A program made the position numbers and the translations under genes. This document shows positions 40,777 to 49,932 of a stretch of 53,407 bases of DNA, piece by piece. Within the stretch, counting starts at the first letter, position 1. Each line of letters begins with the position of its first letter. Where the stretch lies: positions 1 through 53,407 of the forward strand of contig DXIQ01000005.1 of the NCBI GenBank assembly GCA_019112785.1. Reading direction: 5' to 3'. The notes below the pieces were generated by a model. It saw nothing but the letters and a program-made list of their open reading frames with translations. It was not told where the DNA came from and did not search any database. This DNA is from Candidatus Blautia stercorigallinarum. Lineage in GTDB: Bacteria > Bacillota > Clostridia > Lachnospirales > Lachnospiraceae.

Positions 40777-42669
40777 CTAGGATTCTGTTACATTCCCCTG
40801 ATCTTCTTCCTGATTCATGGCGATCCTGGGCTTTGTATTCAGGATCCTCATGAATTCTTCTCCTGTAATGGTCTCATGTTCGTAAAGATACTTCGCCAGC
40901 TCATGAAGCTTGGGCATATTCTCCTCCAGGATCTTCACAGCCTTATCGTGCTGTTTCTGTACCAGATCCACTACCATCTTATCGATCCGTGTCTGGGTCT
41001 CAAAGGAACAGGTAAGGGAACTGTCTCCTCCCAGATACTGATTGGTCACTGTCTCCATAGCCACCATACCGAATTCCTGAGACATACCATATCTGGTGAT
41101 CATGCCTCTTGCCAGTTTGGTAGCCTGCTCGATATCATTGGAAGCTCCTGTGGTAATGGAGTGGAAGATCAGCTCCTCTGCGGCTCTTCCTCCTGTAAAG
41201 GTAGCGATCTTGTTCTCCAGCTCTTCCTTGGACATAAGATAATGTTCTCCATCTTCTACCTGCATGGTATAGCCCAGGGCACCGGAAGTTCTGGGGATAA
41301 TGGTGATCTTATGCACCGGCGCAGAATGAGACTGCATGGCTGCCACCAGCGCATGTCCCACTTCGTGGTAAGCCACGATAAGTTTCTCTTTGGTGGAAAG
41401 CACCTGATTCTTCTTCTGATATCCGGCAATGACCACCTCGATGCTCTCTTCCAGATCCGCCTGGGTGGCAAATTTCCTGCCATCCCGGACAGCCCGCAGA
41501 GCCGCTTCGTTTACAATATTGGCAAGATCTGCTCCGGAAGCTCCCGGAGCCGCCTTGGCAATATCGCTGAAATTCACATCATCGGAAATCTTGATCTTTC
41601 TGGCATGGACCTTCAGGATCTCTTCTCTTCCCTTCAGGTCAGGAAGCTCTACCGGAATCCTCCGGTCAAAACGTCCCGGTCTTAAAAGGGCCGGATCCAG
41701 AGAGTCGGGACGGTTGGTAGCCGCCAGGATCACCACGCCCTTGGAGCTGTCAAATCCGTCCATCTCCGTAAGGAGCTGGTTCAGGGTCTGCTCCCGCTCA
41801 TCATTGCCTCCGGCAAACTGGCCGTCACGCTTCTTACCGATAGTATCGATCTCATCAATAAAGACGATACAGGGGGCTTTTTCATTGGCCTGCTTAAACA
41901 GATCCCGGACTTTCGCCGCGCCCATACCTACAAACATCTCTACGAATTCAGAACCGGATATGGAGAAGAACGGCACATTGGCCTCTCCTGCCACAGCCTT
42001 AGCTAGAAGGGTCTTACCGGTTCCGGGAGGACCTACTAAAAGAGCCCCTTTCGGAAGGGAAGCGCCGATTTCCGTGTATCTCTCCGGATTATGGAGATAA
42101 TCCACCAGTTCTGTAAGCAGTTCCTTGGCTTCATCTTCTCCCGCCACATCAGAGAACTTGATCCCTGTAGAGGACTTCACATAGATCTTGGCGTTGCTCT
42201 TTCCGAAAGTCATGGCGCCGGGGCCTCCCATGCCGCCCATGTTTTTCATCATCCGCTTCATCAGCCAGCCGCCTATTACCCACAGAAGCACCAGGGGCAG
42301 AACAAAGCTGATAAGGGATGAAAGCAGCGGATTCATCTGCTGAGGGATCTCCTCGGAAAATACCACTCCCGCCTGATCCAGCCGCTCTACTTCGTTGATA
42401 TCAAAAATACGGCCGGTCTTATATACCTGTTCCCGGCTGCCGTCTTTCTCCAGATAATAGATGGTATCCTCATCAAGATTCACCTCGGAAATCTTTCCGC
42501 TTTCCAGATCATCCAGAAATTCGTCATAACTCGCTTCCTGTATGCTGCGCTCTGAAAGAGTCGGTACCAGAAAAAGATTAATGGCTGCCAGTACCAGCAA
42601 AACGATGACATAATAAAACATCACCGGTTTTTTAGGAAGCTGAGGCTTTTTATCTTCTTTTATATCCAT
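40777..42669 (-). CDS. ftsH: ATP-dependent zinc metalloprotease FtsH
   Basis: A 630-residue membrane-bound AAA+ protease that degrades damaged membrane and regulatory proteins. It has two N-terminal membrane spans (about 17-36 and 115-134), Walker A GPPGTGKT (213-220), Walker B VFIDEID (269-275), an arginine-finger region (RPGRFDRR) and the zinc site HEVGH (435-439). The length is typical. It is transcribed from its own promoter, just downstream of the sigma-like gene's terminator. Confidence 0.97.
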   Translation of the reverse strand: MDIKEDKKPQLPKKPVMFYYVIVLLVLAAINLFLVPTLSERSIQEASYDEFLDDLESGKISEVNLDEDTIYYLEKDGSREQVYKTGRIFDINEVERLDQAGVVFSEEIPQQMNPLLSSLISFVLPLVLLWVIGGWLMKRMMKNMGGMGGPGAMTFGKSNAKIYVKSSTGIKFSDVAGEDEAKELLTELVDYLHNPERYTEIGASLPKGALLVGPPGTGKTLLAKAVAGEANVPFFSISGSEFVEMFVGMGAAKVRDLFKQANEKAPCIVFIDEIDTIGKKRDGQFAGGNDEREQTLNQLLTEMDGFDSSKGVVILAATNRPDSLDPALLRPGRFDRRIPVELPDLKGREEILKVHARKIKISDDVNFSDIAKAAPGASGADLANIVNEAALRAVRDGRKFATQADLEESIEVVIAGYQKKNQVLSTKEKLIVAYHEVGHALVAAMQSHSAPVHKITIIPRTSGALGYTMQVEDGEHYLMSKEELENKIATFTGGRAAEELIFHSITTGASNDIEQATKLARGMITRYGMSQEFGMVAMETVTNQYLGGDSSLTCSFETQTRIDKMVVDLVQKQHDKAVKILEENMPKLHELAKYLYEHETITGEEFMRILNTKPRIAMNQEEDQGNVTES

Positions 42670-42705
42670 TCTTTATACCTCCAGCTTTTTTATGAGTTAT
42701 ATAAA

Positions 42706-42734
42706 ACTATACTTCTTATTATAAAAACAATCAA
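42706..42734 (-). promoter_or_regulatory. ftsH promoter
   Basis: TTGATT (42729-42734), a 17-base spacer and TATAGT (42706-42711) on the minus strand, 40 bases upstream of the ftsH start. Confidence 0.7.
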
Positions 42735-42765
42735 TGAAAAAAATGTGAAAACTTGTAAAAAAACT

Positions 42766-42826
42766 AGAAAAAGAAGCCCGGAAAGGGACAGGTTTTCCAC
42801 CGGGATCCCTCTTTATATGGCTTCTT
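42766..42826 (-). terminator. Terminator of the aspS-gat operon
   Basis: GAAGCC pairs with GGCTTC enclosing an inner CCCGG/CCGGG stem, followed by TTTTTCT on the minus strand. It lies about 15 bases after the sigma-like gene stop. Confidence 0.65.
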
Positions 42827-42838
42827 TTCCACATTATA

Positions 42839-43615
42839 CTACTTGGACGGGCCGGACTTTCCGGCATTATCTCCGGTAAGCCTCAGTATCGCTTCCATCT
42901 CCTCTGTGTCCATATCCAGAAAAGCCGAAAGTTCTTCGATGGTATACTTAATATTTCCGTCCTCTGTAATGGTTTTCAGTTTTTCCTCCAGGTTCTGGAC
43001 TTTTTCTACCAGAAAATGATCTTCCTTTTTCTGCTGGGTCTGTTCTTCCAGGAACATTTCCATCAGACGGCTTACTTCTCTCCAGAGGCTCTCTTCCAGA
43101 TTTTCCTCCTGAACCCCTTCCAGGGTATCCAAAGCAGAGAGAAATGCCATGTTCGCTTCTCCCAGAAGGTCTGCAAAAAGAACTTCCTCACAGTTCATCT
43201 CCCTGGCAATATCGGTCAGCTCTCTCTGGCAGGTCCGTATCAGGCTTTCTCTGGCGAAAGCTTCTCCTGCCGCGCAGCGCCGGAGGAGCTCCTGACGATC
43301 CAGAAGGTTGTCCTCAAATCCAAAAGTCTTCAAATAATCCCGAAGGTACTCTTCCTCCTCTGACGTAAGAGGTACGCTTTCCCTTTTTTTCCGCACAGAT
43401 ACGGCTTCTTCCTGTTTCCGGCTTTCCTCTTCTTTCCTGCCGGTAACATGGATCCCCTGAACCTCCAGATAGTCATAAACCTTCTGGAGTTTATCCTGGT
43501 CCATGCCCTCTTCTCCAAAAAATTTTTCCACCAGATCTGCCCGGACCTGCTTTCCGTTATTGAGAGCCAGAGTCTGTATATCTTTTAATTTATTCTGAAA
43601 TTCATTAATATCCAT
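42839..43615 (-). CDS. Sigma-70-like protein lacking recognisable DNA-binding regions
   Basis: A 258-residue acidic protein. Residues about 1-60 resemble sigma region 1.1 (QVRADLVEKFFGEEGMDQDKLQKVYDYLEVQGIHV). Residues about 108-165 resemble sigma regions 1.2-2.2 (ELLRRCAAGEAFARESLIRTCQRELTDIA, then LLGEANMAFLSALDTLEG). The -10-melting region 2.3-2.4 that should follow is replaced by acidic helices, and the C-terminal YTIEELSAFLDMDTEEMEAILRL is a faint HTH-like segment. Function is unknown; a core-RNAP-binding regulator is one reading. It lies 59 bases after gatB in the same operon. Confidence 0.62.
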   Translation of the reverse strand: MDINEFQNKLKDIQTLALNNGKQVRADLVEKFFGEEGMDQDKLQKVYDYLEVQGIHVTGRKEEESRKQEEAVSVRKKRESVPLTSEEEEYLRDYLKTFGFEDNLLDRQELLRRCAAGEAFARESLIRTCQRELTDIAREMNCEEVLFADLLGEANMAFLSALDTLEGVQEENLEESLWREVSRLMEMFLEEQTQQKKEDHFLVEKVQNLEEKLKTITEDGNIKYTIEELSAFLDMDTEEMEAILRLTGDNAGKSGPSK

Positions 43616-43674
43616 AGCTTTCCTCCTGTCTTCTACAGTAGCTTACCACAAAAGAAGACGATTGGAAAGGAGTT

Positions 43675-45126
43675 CTAGGCTTTTTCTCCTGCTTCCCGGA
43701 GCTTCTGGCCAAGGAGCTGGTTCACCTGTTTTGGGTCTGCTTTTCCCTTCATCTGTTTCATGATCTGACCTACCAAAAATCCGGTGACTTTTGTCTTTCC
43801 ATCCAGATACTGCTTTACTGTATCCGGATTTTCCTCCAGGACTTTTGCCACGGTTTCTTCCAGAAGCCCGGTATCCAGAACCGTTTTCAGGCCTTTTTCC
43901 TCTGCATAGGCCACAGGATCCACATCTTCTGTAAAGATCATCCGGAAAACTTCTTTGGCTGTTTTGTTGTTCAGCTCTCCCCGGTCTGTCATCAGGATCA
44001 ATTCCGCAAGATGTTCCGGAGAGAAGGAGATATCTTCTGTTTCCATACCTTCTTCTTTCACCAGACGGAGGGTCTCCCCAATATACCAGTTAGCAGCTTT
44101 CTTCGGCATCTGACAGATAGCCGCCGTCTTTTCAAACATCTCACCCAGATGTCTGGACTGGGTAAGGAGTCCGGCGTCATAATCAGACAGACCATACTGC
44201 TCCATGTAGCGTTTTGCTTTCTCTTCCTGAAGCTCCGGCTGAGCTTCCCGGATACGTTTTATCCACTCATCGCTGATCCGCACCGGAGGCAGGTCAGGAT
44301 CCGGGAAATACCGGTAATCTTTGGCGTCCTCCTTGGAACGCATAGCGTAGGAATATTCTTTATTATCATCCCACCGCCGTGTCTCCTGGACCACAGCGCG
44401 TCCTTCTTCCAGCAGTTCGATCTGGCGGGCTCTTTCTCCTTCAATGGCTCTGGCAATGGCCTTAAAGGAGTTCAGGTTTTTCATCTCTGTCCTGGTTCCC
44501 AGTTCCTGGGATCCCACCTCTCTTACAGAAAGGTTTACGTCCGCGCGCATAGAGCCTTCCTGAAGCTTACAGTCAGAAACTCCCAGATACTGGCAGATCA
44601 GCCGGAGCTTTTCCAGGTAAGCGATAACTTCCTGGGCGTTTCTCATATCCGGCTCAGACACGATCTCAATCAAGGGAACGCCGCTCCGGTTGTAGTCCAC
44701 CAGGGAGCAGTCGTCCCATTCGTCATGGATCAGTTTTCCCGCATCTTCCTCCATGTGCATCTCATGGATCCGGACTTTTTTCGAACCTGCCGGGGTCTGG
44801 ATCTCCAGAAATCCATCGTGACAGATAGGAAGGTAAAGCTGGGAAATCTGATAGTTCTGAGGGTTATCCGGATAAAAATAATTCTTCCTGTCAAATTTAC
44901 AGTACTGGTTGATCTGGCAGTTAGCCGCCAGCCCCAGGGCCAGGGCGTATTCCACTACCTGTTTATTCAGCACCGGAAGAGCCCCGGGAAGGCCTGCGCA
45001 GACCGGGCAGGTATGGGTATTGGGCGCTCCCCCGAACTTGGTGGAGCAGCCGCAGAAAATCTTGGATTCTGTAGAAAGTTCTACATGGACTTCCAGTCCT
45101 ATGACAGTCTCATATTGCTTTTCCAT
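43675..45126 (-). CDS. gatB: Asp/Glu-tRNA amidotransferase subunit B
   Basis: A 483-residue subunit of GatCAB that binds misacylated tRNA and activates its carboxylate. It starts MEKQYETVIGLEVHVELST, with GCSTKFGGAPNTHTCPVCAGLPGALP (about 31-56) and EIVSEPDMRNAQEV. Its C-terminal YqeY-like tail (GFLVGQIMKQMKGKADPKQVNQLL) grips the tRNA. The start overlaps the gatA stop (TAATG). Confidence 0.97.
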   Translation of the reverse strand: MEKQYETVIGLEVHVELSTESKIFCGCSTKFGGAPNTHTCPVCAGLPGALPVLNKQVVEYALALGLAANCQINQYCKFDRKNYFYPDNPQNYQISQLYLPICHDGFLEIQTPAGSKKVRIHEMHMEEDAGKLIHDEWDDCSLVDYNRSGVPLIEIVSEPDMRNAQEVIAYLEKLRLICQYLGVSDCKLQEGSMRADVNLSVREVGSQELGTRTEMKNLNSFKAIARAIEGERARQIELLEEGRAVVQETRRWDDNKEYSYAMRSKEDAKDYRYFPDPDLPPVRISDEWIKRIREAQPELQEEKAKRYMEQYGLSDYDAGLLTQSRHLGEMFEKTAAICQMPKKAANWYIGETLRLVKEEGMETEDISFSPEHLAELILMTDRGELNNKTAKEVFRMIFTEDVDPVAYAEEKGLKTVLDTGLLEETVAKVLEENPDTVKQYLDGKTKVTGFLVGQIMKQMKGKADPKQVNQLLGQKLREAGEKA

Positions 45127-46595
45127 TATCCTTCCTCCTTTGCAAATGCCAGAGGAAAGTCCCCTCTGATCTTTTCCAGTCCCATAGCCGCCTGGAGAAC
45201 CTTCTTCTCCTCAAAGCAGTTTCCGATAAACTGCAGTCCCACAGGAAGTTTCTGGCTGTCCAGGGTCCAGGGCATGCTGATGGCAGGAAGGCCTGCCAGG
45301 TTTACGGCTACCGTATAAATATCGCTTAAGTACATCTTCAGAGAATCCGTAAGGCTTTCTCCCAGATGAGGCGCCGGCGACGGTGAGGCAGGCGCCAGGA
45401 GAACGTCATATTTCACAAAAGCCTCGTCAAAGGCTTTCTTGATGAGAGCCTTCGTCTTTAAAGCTTTCAGATAATAAGCGTCGTAGTAACCGGAACTTAA
45501 CACAAAGGAGCCCAGAAGGATCCTTTTCTTGGCCTCTTTTCCAAATCCCTCTGCTCTTGTTTTCTTATACATATCGTGAAGATCCGTTCCTTCCGATGAA
45601 CGATACCCGTATTTCACGCCGTCGAATCTGGCCAGGTTGGAGCTGGCCTCTGCGCAGGCGATGATATAATAGGCCGGGATCACATAATCCGTCATGCCAA
45701 GGGAGAAAAACTCCACAATAGCGCCGTTCTGGCTCAGGGCGTTTACTACATCTACAATAGCTTTTTTGATCTCACTGTCCAGTCCCTCAGAAAGATACTC
45801 TTTTGGAACCCCTACCCGAAGACCCCTGATATCCTCTCCCAGATCCTTTGAGAAATCATAGATCTTTCTCTGGATAGAGGTGCTGTCCCGTTTGTCATAT
45901 CCTGCGATCACATCCAGAAGGGCTCCGCAGTCTTTTGTGTTCTTTCCTATAGGGCCGATCTGGTCCAGGGAAGAAGCGTAAGCCACCAATCCGTAACGGG
46001 ATACGGTGCCGTAAGTTGGTTTCAGTCCTGTAACGCCGCAGAAAGCCGAAGGCTGGCGGATAGATCCCCCTGTATCGGAGCCTAAAGCCAGAGGGGCTTC
46101 TCCTGCCGCTACAGCCGCGCAGGAACCTCCTGAAGAGCCTCCCGGCACCCGGGTCAGATCCCAGGGATTCTTCGTCTCACCAAAAGCTGAAGTTTCTGTT
46201 GTACTTCCCATGGCAAATTCGTCCATGTTGGTCTTTCCCAGTATGATCATTCCTGCCTCTTCCAGCTTTTCCACAGCCCCTGCGCTGTATGGGGGCACGA
46301 AATCATTTAAAATCTTAGAAGCGCAGGTAGTGGCCTGTCCCCGGGTACAGATATTGTCTTTTACCGCAATAGGTACGCCTGCCAGAGGACCGGTATATTT
46401 CCCCTGGCTGATGCCTTTTTCCACTTCCTTTACCCGCGCGTATATCTTCTTTTCGTCAATATCCAGATAAGCGTGGACAGATGGTTCCACAGCTTCTATC
46501 TGATCCAGGTACGCCTTCACAGCTTCCTTTACGCCGATCTGCCCCTTTTTGATCTCCTCTCCCAGAGCAGTGGCTGACATCTCTATGATCTTCAT
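45126..46595 (-). CDS. gatA: Asp/Glu-tRNA amidotransferase subunit A
   Basis: A 489-residue amidase-signature enzyme that frees ammonia from glutamine for GatB. The Ser-cisSer-Lys catalytic set lies in AVKDNI (lysine), GSSGGSCAAVAAG and SDTGGSIRQPS. The first methionine in frame (46604) sits directly on the ribosome-binding AAAGG; the ATG at 46595 has usable spacing and is preferred. It overlaps gatB and follows gatC by a few bases. Confidence 0.96.
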   Translation of the reverse strand: MKIIEMSATALGEEIKKGQIGVKEAVKAYLDQIEAVEPSVHAYLDIDEKKIYARVKEVEKGISQGKYTGPLAGVPIAVKDNICTRGQATTCASKILNDFVPPYSAGAVEKLEEAGMIILGKTNMDEFAMGSTTETSAFGETKNPWDLTRVPGGSSGGSCAAVAAGEAPLALGSDTGGSIRQPSAFCGVTGLKPTYGTVSRYGLVAYASSLDQIGPIGKNTKDCGALLDVIAGYDKRDSTSIQRKIYDFSKDLGEDIRGLRVGVPKEYLSEGLDSEIKKAIVDVVNALSQNGAIVEFFSLGMTDYVIPAYYIIACAEASSNLARFDGVKYGYRSSEGTDLHDMYKKTRAEGFGKEAKKRILLGSFVLSSGYYDAYYLKALKTKALIKKAFDEAFVKYDVLLAPASPSPAPHLGESLTDSLKMYLSDIYTVAVNLAGLPAISMPWTLDSQKLPVGLQFIGNCFEEKKVLQAAMGLEKIRGDFPLAFAKEEG

Positions 46596-46609
46596 GTATT
46601 TCATCCTTT

Positions 46610-46903
46610 CTATACGGTCTTTGGAACCTGATACTGTCCTTCTTTTTTCACCGGAGCATTTGCCAGCATTTCCTCCTGGGCGTCACCATTTATCACTTCA
46701 TCCTCCCGGAACACATTTTCCAGAGGGAAGATATGGGAAGCTGCCTCCACATTTTCCGTATCCAGTTCATTAAGCTTTTCCACATAATCCAGGATCTTTT
46801 CCAGCTCTGTCCGCATCTCTTCCCGTTCATCCTCAGACATGGAAAGCTTTGCCAGGATCTCTATATTTTCCATTACTGTATCATCTATTCTCTGTGCGCT
46901 CAT
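46610..46903 (-). CDS. gatC: Asp/Glu-tRNA amidotransferase subunit C
   Basis: A 97-residue subunit that wraps GatA and stabilises the complex. Sequence ENIEILAKLSMSEDEREEMRTELEKILDYVEKLNELDTENVE and a C-terminal loop (REDEVI..EEMLANAP) are typical. The ATG at 46903 follows GAGGAGG; an upstream in-frame ATG at 46933 lacks such a site. It lies 51 bases after aspS. Confidence 0.95.
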   Translation of the reverse strand: MSAQRIDDTVMENIEILAKLSMSEDEREEMRTELEKILDYVEKLNELDTENVEAASHIFPLENVFREDEVINGDAQEEMLANAPVKKEGQYQVPKTV

Positions 46904-46954
46904 TGTTTTCCTCCTCTCCAGCAGGCAAGTCAATGCTATTTATTATTTACTGCA

Positions 46955-48283
46955 CTAAGGCTCAAGTCTTGTTAAATCTCTTGGGAATAAAGTAGTCTCC
47001 CGGATATTGTCCTCTCCTATAAGCTGCATGGTCAGTCTTTCCAGGCCGATCCCCAGGCCTCCGTGAGGGGGCATACCGTATTTAAAGGCGTCCAGATACT
47101 GTTCCAGTCCTTCTTCGCTCATGCCCTTTGCCGCGATCTTATCTTTCAGCATCTGATAGTCATGGATCCTCTGGCCTCCGGTAGTGATCTCCAGACCCTT
47201 ATACAGCAGGTCAAAGCTTAAGGTATAACGGCTGTCTTCCGGATCATCCATAGCATAGAAGGGACGTTTCTTAGAAGGATAATGGGTAACAAACACAAAG
47301 TCTGATCCACACTCTTCCTGGAAGTATTTTCCGATCAGTTCTTCCTCTTCCGGTTCCAGATCAAAAGGCGCCCGGATCTTTCTCTGGTATTTTTCAGACA
47401 CCAGTTCTTTGGCTTTCTGGAAGGTCACGCAGGGGATTTCTTTGATCTCAGGAAGGTTTACTTTAAGGATATCCAGTTCCTTCCTGTACTCCCGGTCCAG
47501 AAGATCCATAGTATATTTGAGAAATCCCGTCTCCATCCGGCAGATATCGTAAAAGCTGTCAATATAGCCCATCTCAAAATCCAGGCTGGTATATTCATTC
47601 AGATGTCTTCTGGTGTTGTGCTTCTCCGCCCGGAATACAGGACCTGTCTCAAATACCCGGTCGAATACGCCCACCATCATCTGTTTATAAAGCTGAGGGC
47701 TCTGCTGGAGTACTGCCGGATGATGGAAATATTCCAGCTTGAATAGGTTAGCGCCGCCCTCGGCGCTTTTGGCTCCGATCTTGGGACTGTGGATCTCCGT
47801 AAAGCCCTGGTGATAGAGGAAATCCCGGAATCCTCTGGTAATTCCCTCCTGAATACGGAATTTAGCCCTCTCTCTTACATTCCTTAAAGAGACAGGGCGC
47901 ATATTCAGCTTGGCTTCCAGAGATGTTTTCAGGTTCCACTTACCTACCGGCAGCGGCAGAGGCTGGTCTACCTTCGATAAAAATTCCGTTTCCTTTATCC
48001 TCAGTTCCTTTCCCTGGGGAGCTCTCTCTTCTGTTTTTACGGTTCCGGTCACCCGGATACAGTCACCTTCATGGAATTCCTTCAGATCCTCCCTGGAGAC
48101 ACCTTCCTCCCAGACAGCCTGAAGAAACCCTTCCCGGCTCCGGAGGATCACAAACCCGATCTCCCCCATATCCCGAAGACTGTGAACCGCCCCTTCCAGA
48201 CAGGCAGTATCCCCTTCCTCCTTCTCCAAAAACTCCTCATAACCAGACTTTTCTCTCTCAACAATTCCCTTAATATATTCCAT
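46955..48283 (-). CDS. aspS: Archaeal-type aspartyl-tRNA synthetase, probably non-discriminating
   Basis: A 442-residue class IIb synthetase of the archaeal/AspRS2 type, shorter than the roughly 590-residue bacterial AspRS because it lacks the GAD insertion. It has an N-terminal OB anticodon domain, GFTEIHSPKI (motif 1), FRAEKHNTRRHLNEYTSLDFE (motif 2) and GLGIGLERLTM (motif 3). His34 (GAVHSL) and Pro89 (ERAPQG) occupy the positions where, as I recall, non-discriminating enzymes carry His and Pro. It leads into gatCAB, consistent with Asp-tRNA-Asn for transamidation. The ATG at 48283 is chosen over an in-frame ACG/ATG start farther out. Confidence 0.9.
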   Translation of the reverse strand: MEYIKGIVEREKSGYEEFLEKEEGDTACLEGAVHSLRDMGEIGFVILRSREGFLQAVWEEGVSREDLKEFHEGDCIRVTGTVKTEERAPQGKELRIKETEFLSKVDQPLPLPVGKWNLKTSLEAKLNMRPVSLRNVRERAKFRIQEGITRGFRDFLYHQGFTEIHSPKIGAKSAEGGANLFKLEYFHHPAVLQQSPQLYKQMMVGVFDRVFETGPVFRAEKHNTRRHLNEYTSLDFEMGYIDSFYDICRMETGFLKYTMDLLDREYRKELDILKVNLPEIKEIPCVTFQKAKELVSEKYQRKIRAPFDLEPEEEELIGKYFQEECGSDFVFVTHYPSKKRPFYAMDDPEDSRYTLSFDLLYKGLEITTGGQRIHDYQMLKDKIAAKGMSEEGLEQYLDAFKYGMPPHGGLGIGLERLTMQLIGEDNIRETTLFPRDLTRLEP

Positions 48284-48486
48284 AATCCCATTCCCTTCCT
48301 TCGTCAAAACTATCGCTCTCTATTGTCACCATTCCGATTCTCTTATATAAGCGCCGCACATCAGCCAACTGTGTTGCTGCCCTTTTCACTCGACATCCAG
48401 CACCAACATACCATCCAAATTTCTTTTTTAATTGAATTCCTACAAAACCGTACAACCTTTGTCCCCCGGCAGCGGAGACAACCGTA
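48284..48486. other. Gene-poor stretch upstream of aspS
   Basis: No gene is called here. A minus-strand open frame of about 70 codons ends just before aspS (48270-48455) and includes YGFVGIQLKKKFGWYVGAG. It has no ribosome-binding site and no recognised family, so it is left uncalled; it could be a decayed gene. No convincing aspS promoter was found in this stretch. Confidence 0.4.
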
Positions 48487-48597
48487 GCTACAAGAATACA
48501 GGTGTGTTTTCAGCGAATTTCCCGAGCATAGCTTTGAGACCTGAGTCTCAAAGCGGCGCAGGCTGAGCAGAAAACACCCCTGTATTCTTGCCCTCTA
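48487..48597. repeat. Nested palindromic element 1
   Basis: An outer inverted repeat (48491-48511 with 48570-48590, 20 of 21 positions) encloses an inner perfect 10-bp hairpin GCTTTGAGAC/GTCTCAAAGC (48531-48540 and 48545-48554). Between them are unpaired strands of 19 and 15 bases. Four further flanking bases on each side (GTAG and CTAC) also pair across an internal gap. It lies between the dapL terminator and aspS. It has the compact architecture of a palindromic repeat element or structured RNA and contains no open frame. Confidence 0.8.
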
Positions 48598-48645
48598 CGC
48601 TCCCCCGGTTCACCATTCGCCTCACCTATTCAATCAAAAAAGAAA

Positions 48646-48687
48646 TTAAAAAAGCCCGAAATATCCAGAAAAATCCAGATACTTCGG
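48646..48687 (-). terminator. dapL terminator
   Basis: CCGAAGTATC pairs with GATATTTCGG, with a GGATTTTTCTGGA loop region, followed by CTTTTTTAATTT on the minus strand. It ends the glnA-ANTAR-dapL transcript. Confidence 0.8.
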
Positions 48688-48702
48688 ACAGGATATTTTT
48701 GA

Positions 48703-49917
48703 TTACATCTTCGTAATCCTCTTGATAGCCTCTATTGTATTTTCATAAGTTCCGAAAGCGCTTAACCGGAAGTAGCCTTCTCCGCAGGCCCCGAAACCGC
48801 TTCCCGGTGTTCCTACCACGTTCACCTCATGGAGAAGGGTATCGAAGAACTCCCAGGAGGTCTGATTACCCGGTGTTTTCAGCCATACATAAGGAGCGTT
48901 CACGCCGCCGCTTACAGTATAACCTGCGTCTTTCAATCCATTATATATGGTATGCGCATTTCTCATATAATATGCAACCTGTTCTTTTACCTGAGCTTTG
49001 CCTGCTTCTGTATAAACAGCCGCTCCTGCCTTCTGCACAATGTAAGGAGCTCCGTTATATTTAGTCCCGTGTCTTCTGGCCCAGAGATCATTTAAAGAAA
49101 CCCCTCCGGACTTCAGGTCTTTCGGCACTACTGCAAATCCCAGACGGACGCCGGTGAAGCCGGCATTCTTGGAAAAGCTTCTCAGCTCGATGGCACAGGT
49201 CTTTGCGCCTTCACATTCATAAATGCTGTGAGGGATATCTTCCTCTGTAATATATGCTTCATAAGCTGCATCATAGATGATCAGACAGCCGTTTTTATTG
49301 GCGTAATCCACCCATCCCTGGAGCTGTTCCTTTGTAATCGTGGAACCTGTGGGATTATTGGGGAAGCAGAGATAGATCACATCTGGAGTTTCCTTGGGAA
49401 ATTCCGGAGCGAAATTATTCTCTGCAGTACAGGGCATGTAGATCACCCCGTCAAAGTTCTGTGTTACTTTATTATAATTTCCTGTTCTTCCCGCCATTAC
49501 ATTAGTATCTACATATACAGGATAAACCGGGTCACACACTGCGATCTTATTGTCCAGTCCCAGGATTTCCTGGATATTTCCGGAGTCACACTTTGCTCCG
49601 TCAGATACAAAGATCTCTTCCGGATCAATGTCACATCCCCGATCCTGATAATCGTTTTTCGCAATAGCTTCTCTCAGGAAAGCATAGCCCTTATCCGGAG
49701 CATATCCGTGGAAAGTCTCTGCATGAGCCATTTCTTCCACAGCTCCGTGAAGAGCCTCGATGATCGTCGGCGCCAGGGGCTGTGTCACGTCCCCGATCCC
49801 CAGGCGGATGATTTCTTTATCCGGATTTTCCTGCTGATATGCTGCGATCTTCTTTGCAATATCAGAGAAAAGATAGCTTCCCGGAAGCTTCAGATAATTT
49901 TCATTGATAGTAAACAT
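48703..49917 (-). CDS. dapL: LL-diaminopimelate aminotransferase
   Basis: A 404-residue class I/II aminotransferase that makes LL-diaminopimelate directly from tetrahydrodipicolinate for lysine and peptidoglycan. DapL hallmarks include [15 protein letters not shown] at the N terminus, [30 protein letters not shown] and the PLP-lysine stretch [16 protein letters not shown]. It starts 15 bases after the ANTAR gene, with AAAGGAG upstream, and should be co-transcribed with it. Confidence 0.95.
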   Translation of the reverse strand: MFTINENYLKLPGSYLFSDIAKKIAAYQQENPDKEIIRLGIGDVTQPLAPTIIEALHGAVEEMAHAETFHGYAPDKGYAFLREAIAKNDYQDRGCDIDPEEIFVSDGAKCDSGNIQEILGLDNKIAVCDPVYPVYVDTNVMAGRTGNYNKVTQNFDGVIYMPCTAENNFAPEFPKETPDVIYLCFPNNPTGSTITKEQLQGWVDYANKNGCLIIYDAAYEAYITEEDIPHSIYECEGAKTCAIELRSFSKNAGFTGVRLGFAVVPKDLKSGGVSLNDLWARRHGTKYNGAPYIVQKAGAAVYTEAGKAQVKEQVAYYMRNAHTIYNGLKDAGYTVSGGVNAPYVWLKTPGNQTSWEFFDTLLHEVNVVGTPGSGFGACGEGYFRLSAFGTYENTIEAIKRITKM

Positions 49918-49932
49918 ACCACATTTCTCCTT

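Noticed and set aside
40768..41685. 305-codon plus-strand open frame
   Set aside because: It lies antisense to ftsH, which is certain. The composition is that of a reverse-strand shadow.
44011..45318. 435-codon plus-strand open frame
   Set aside because: It is antisense to gatB and gatA, both certain genes, and shows no recognisable protein.
48270..48455. 61-codon minus-strand open frame before aspS
   Set aside because: No ribosome-binding site, no recognised family and no start supported by context. It could be a decayed gene, so it is mentioned but not called.
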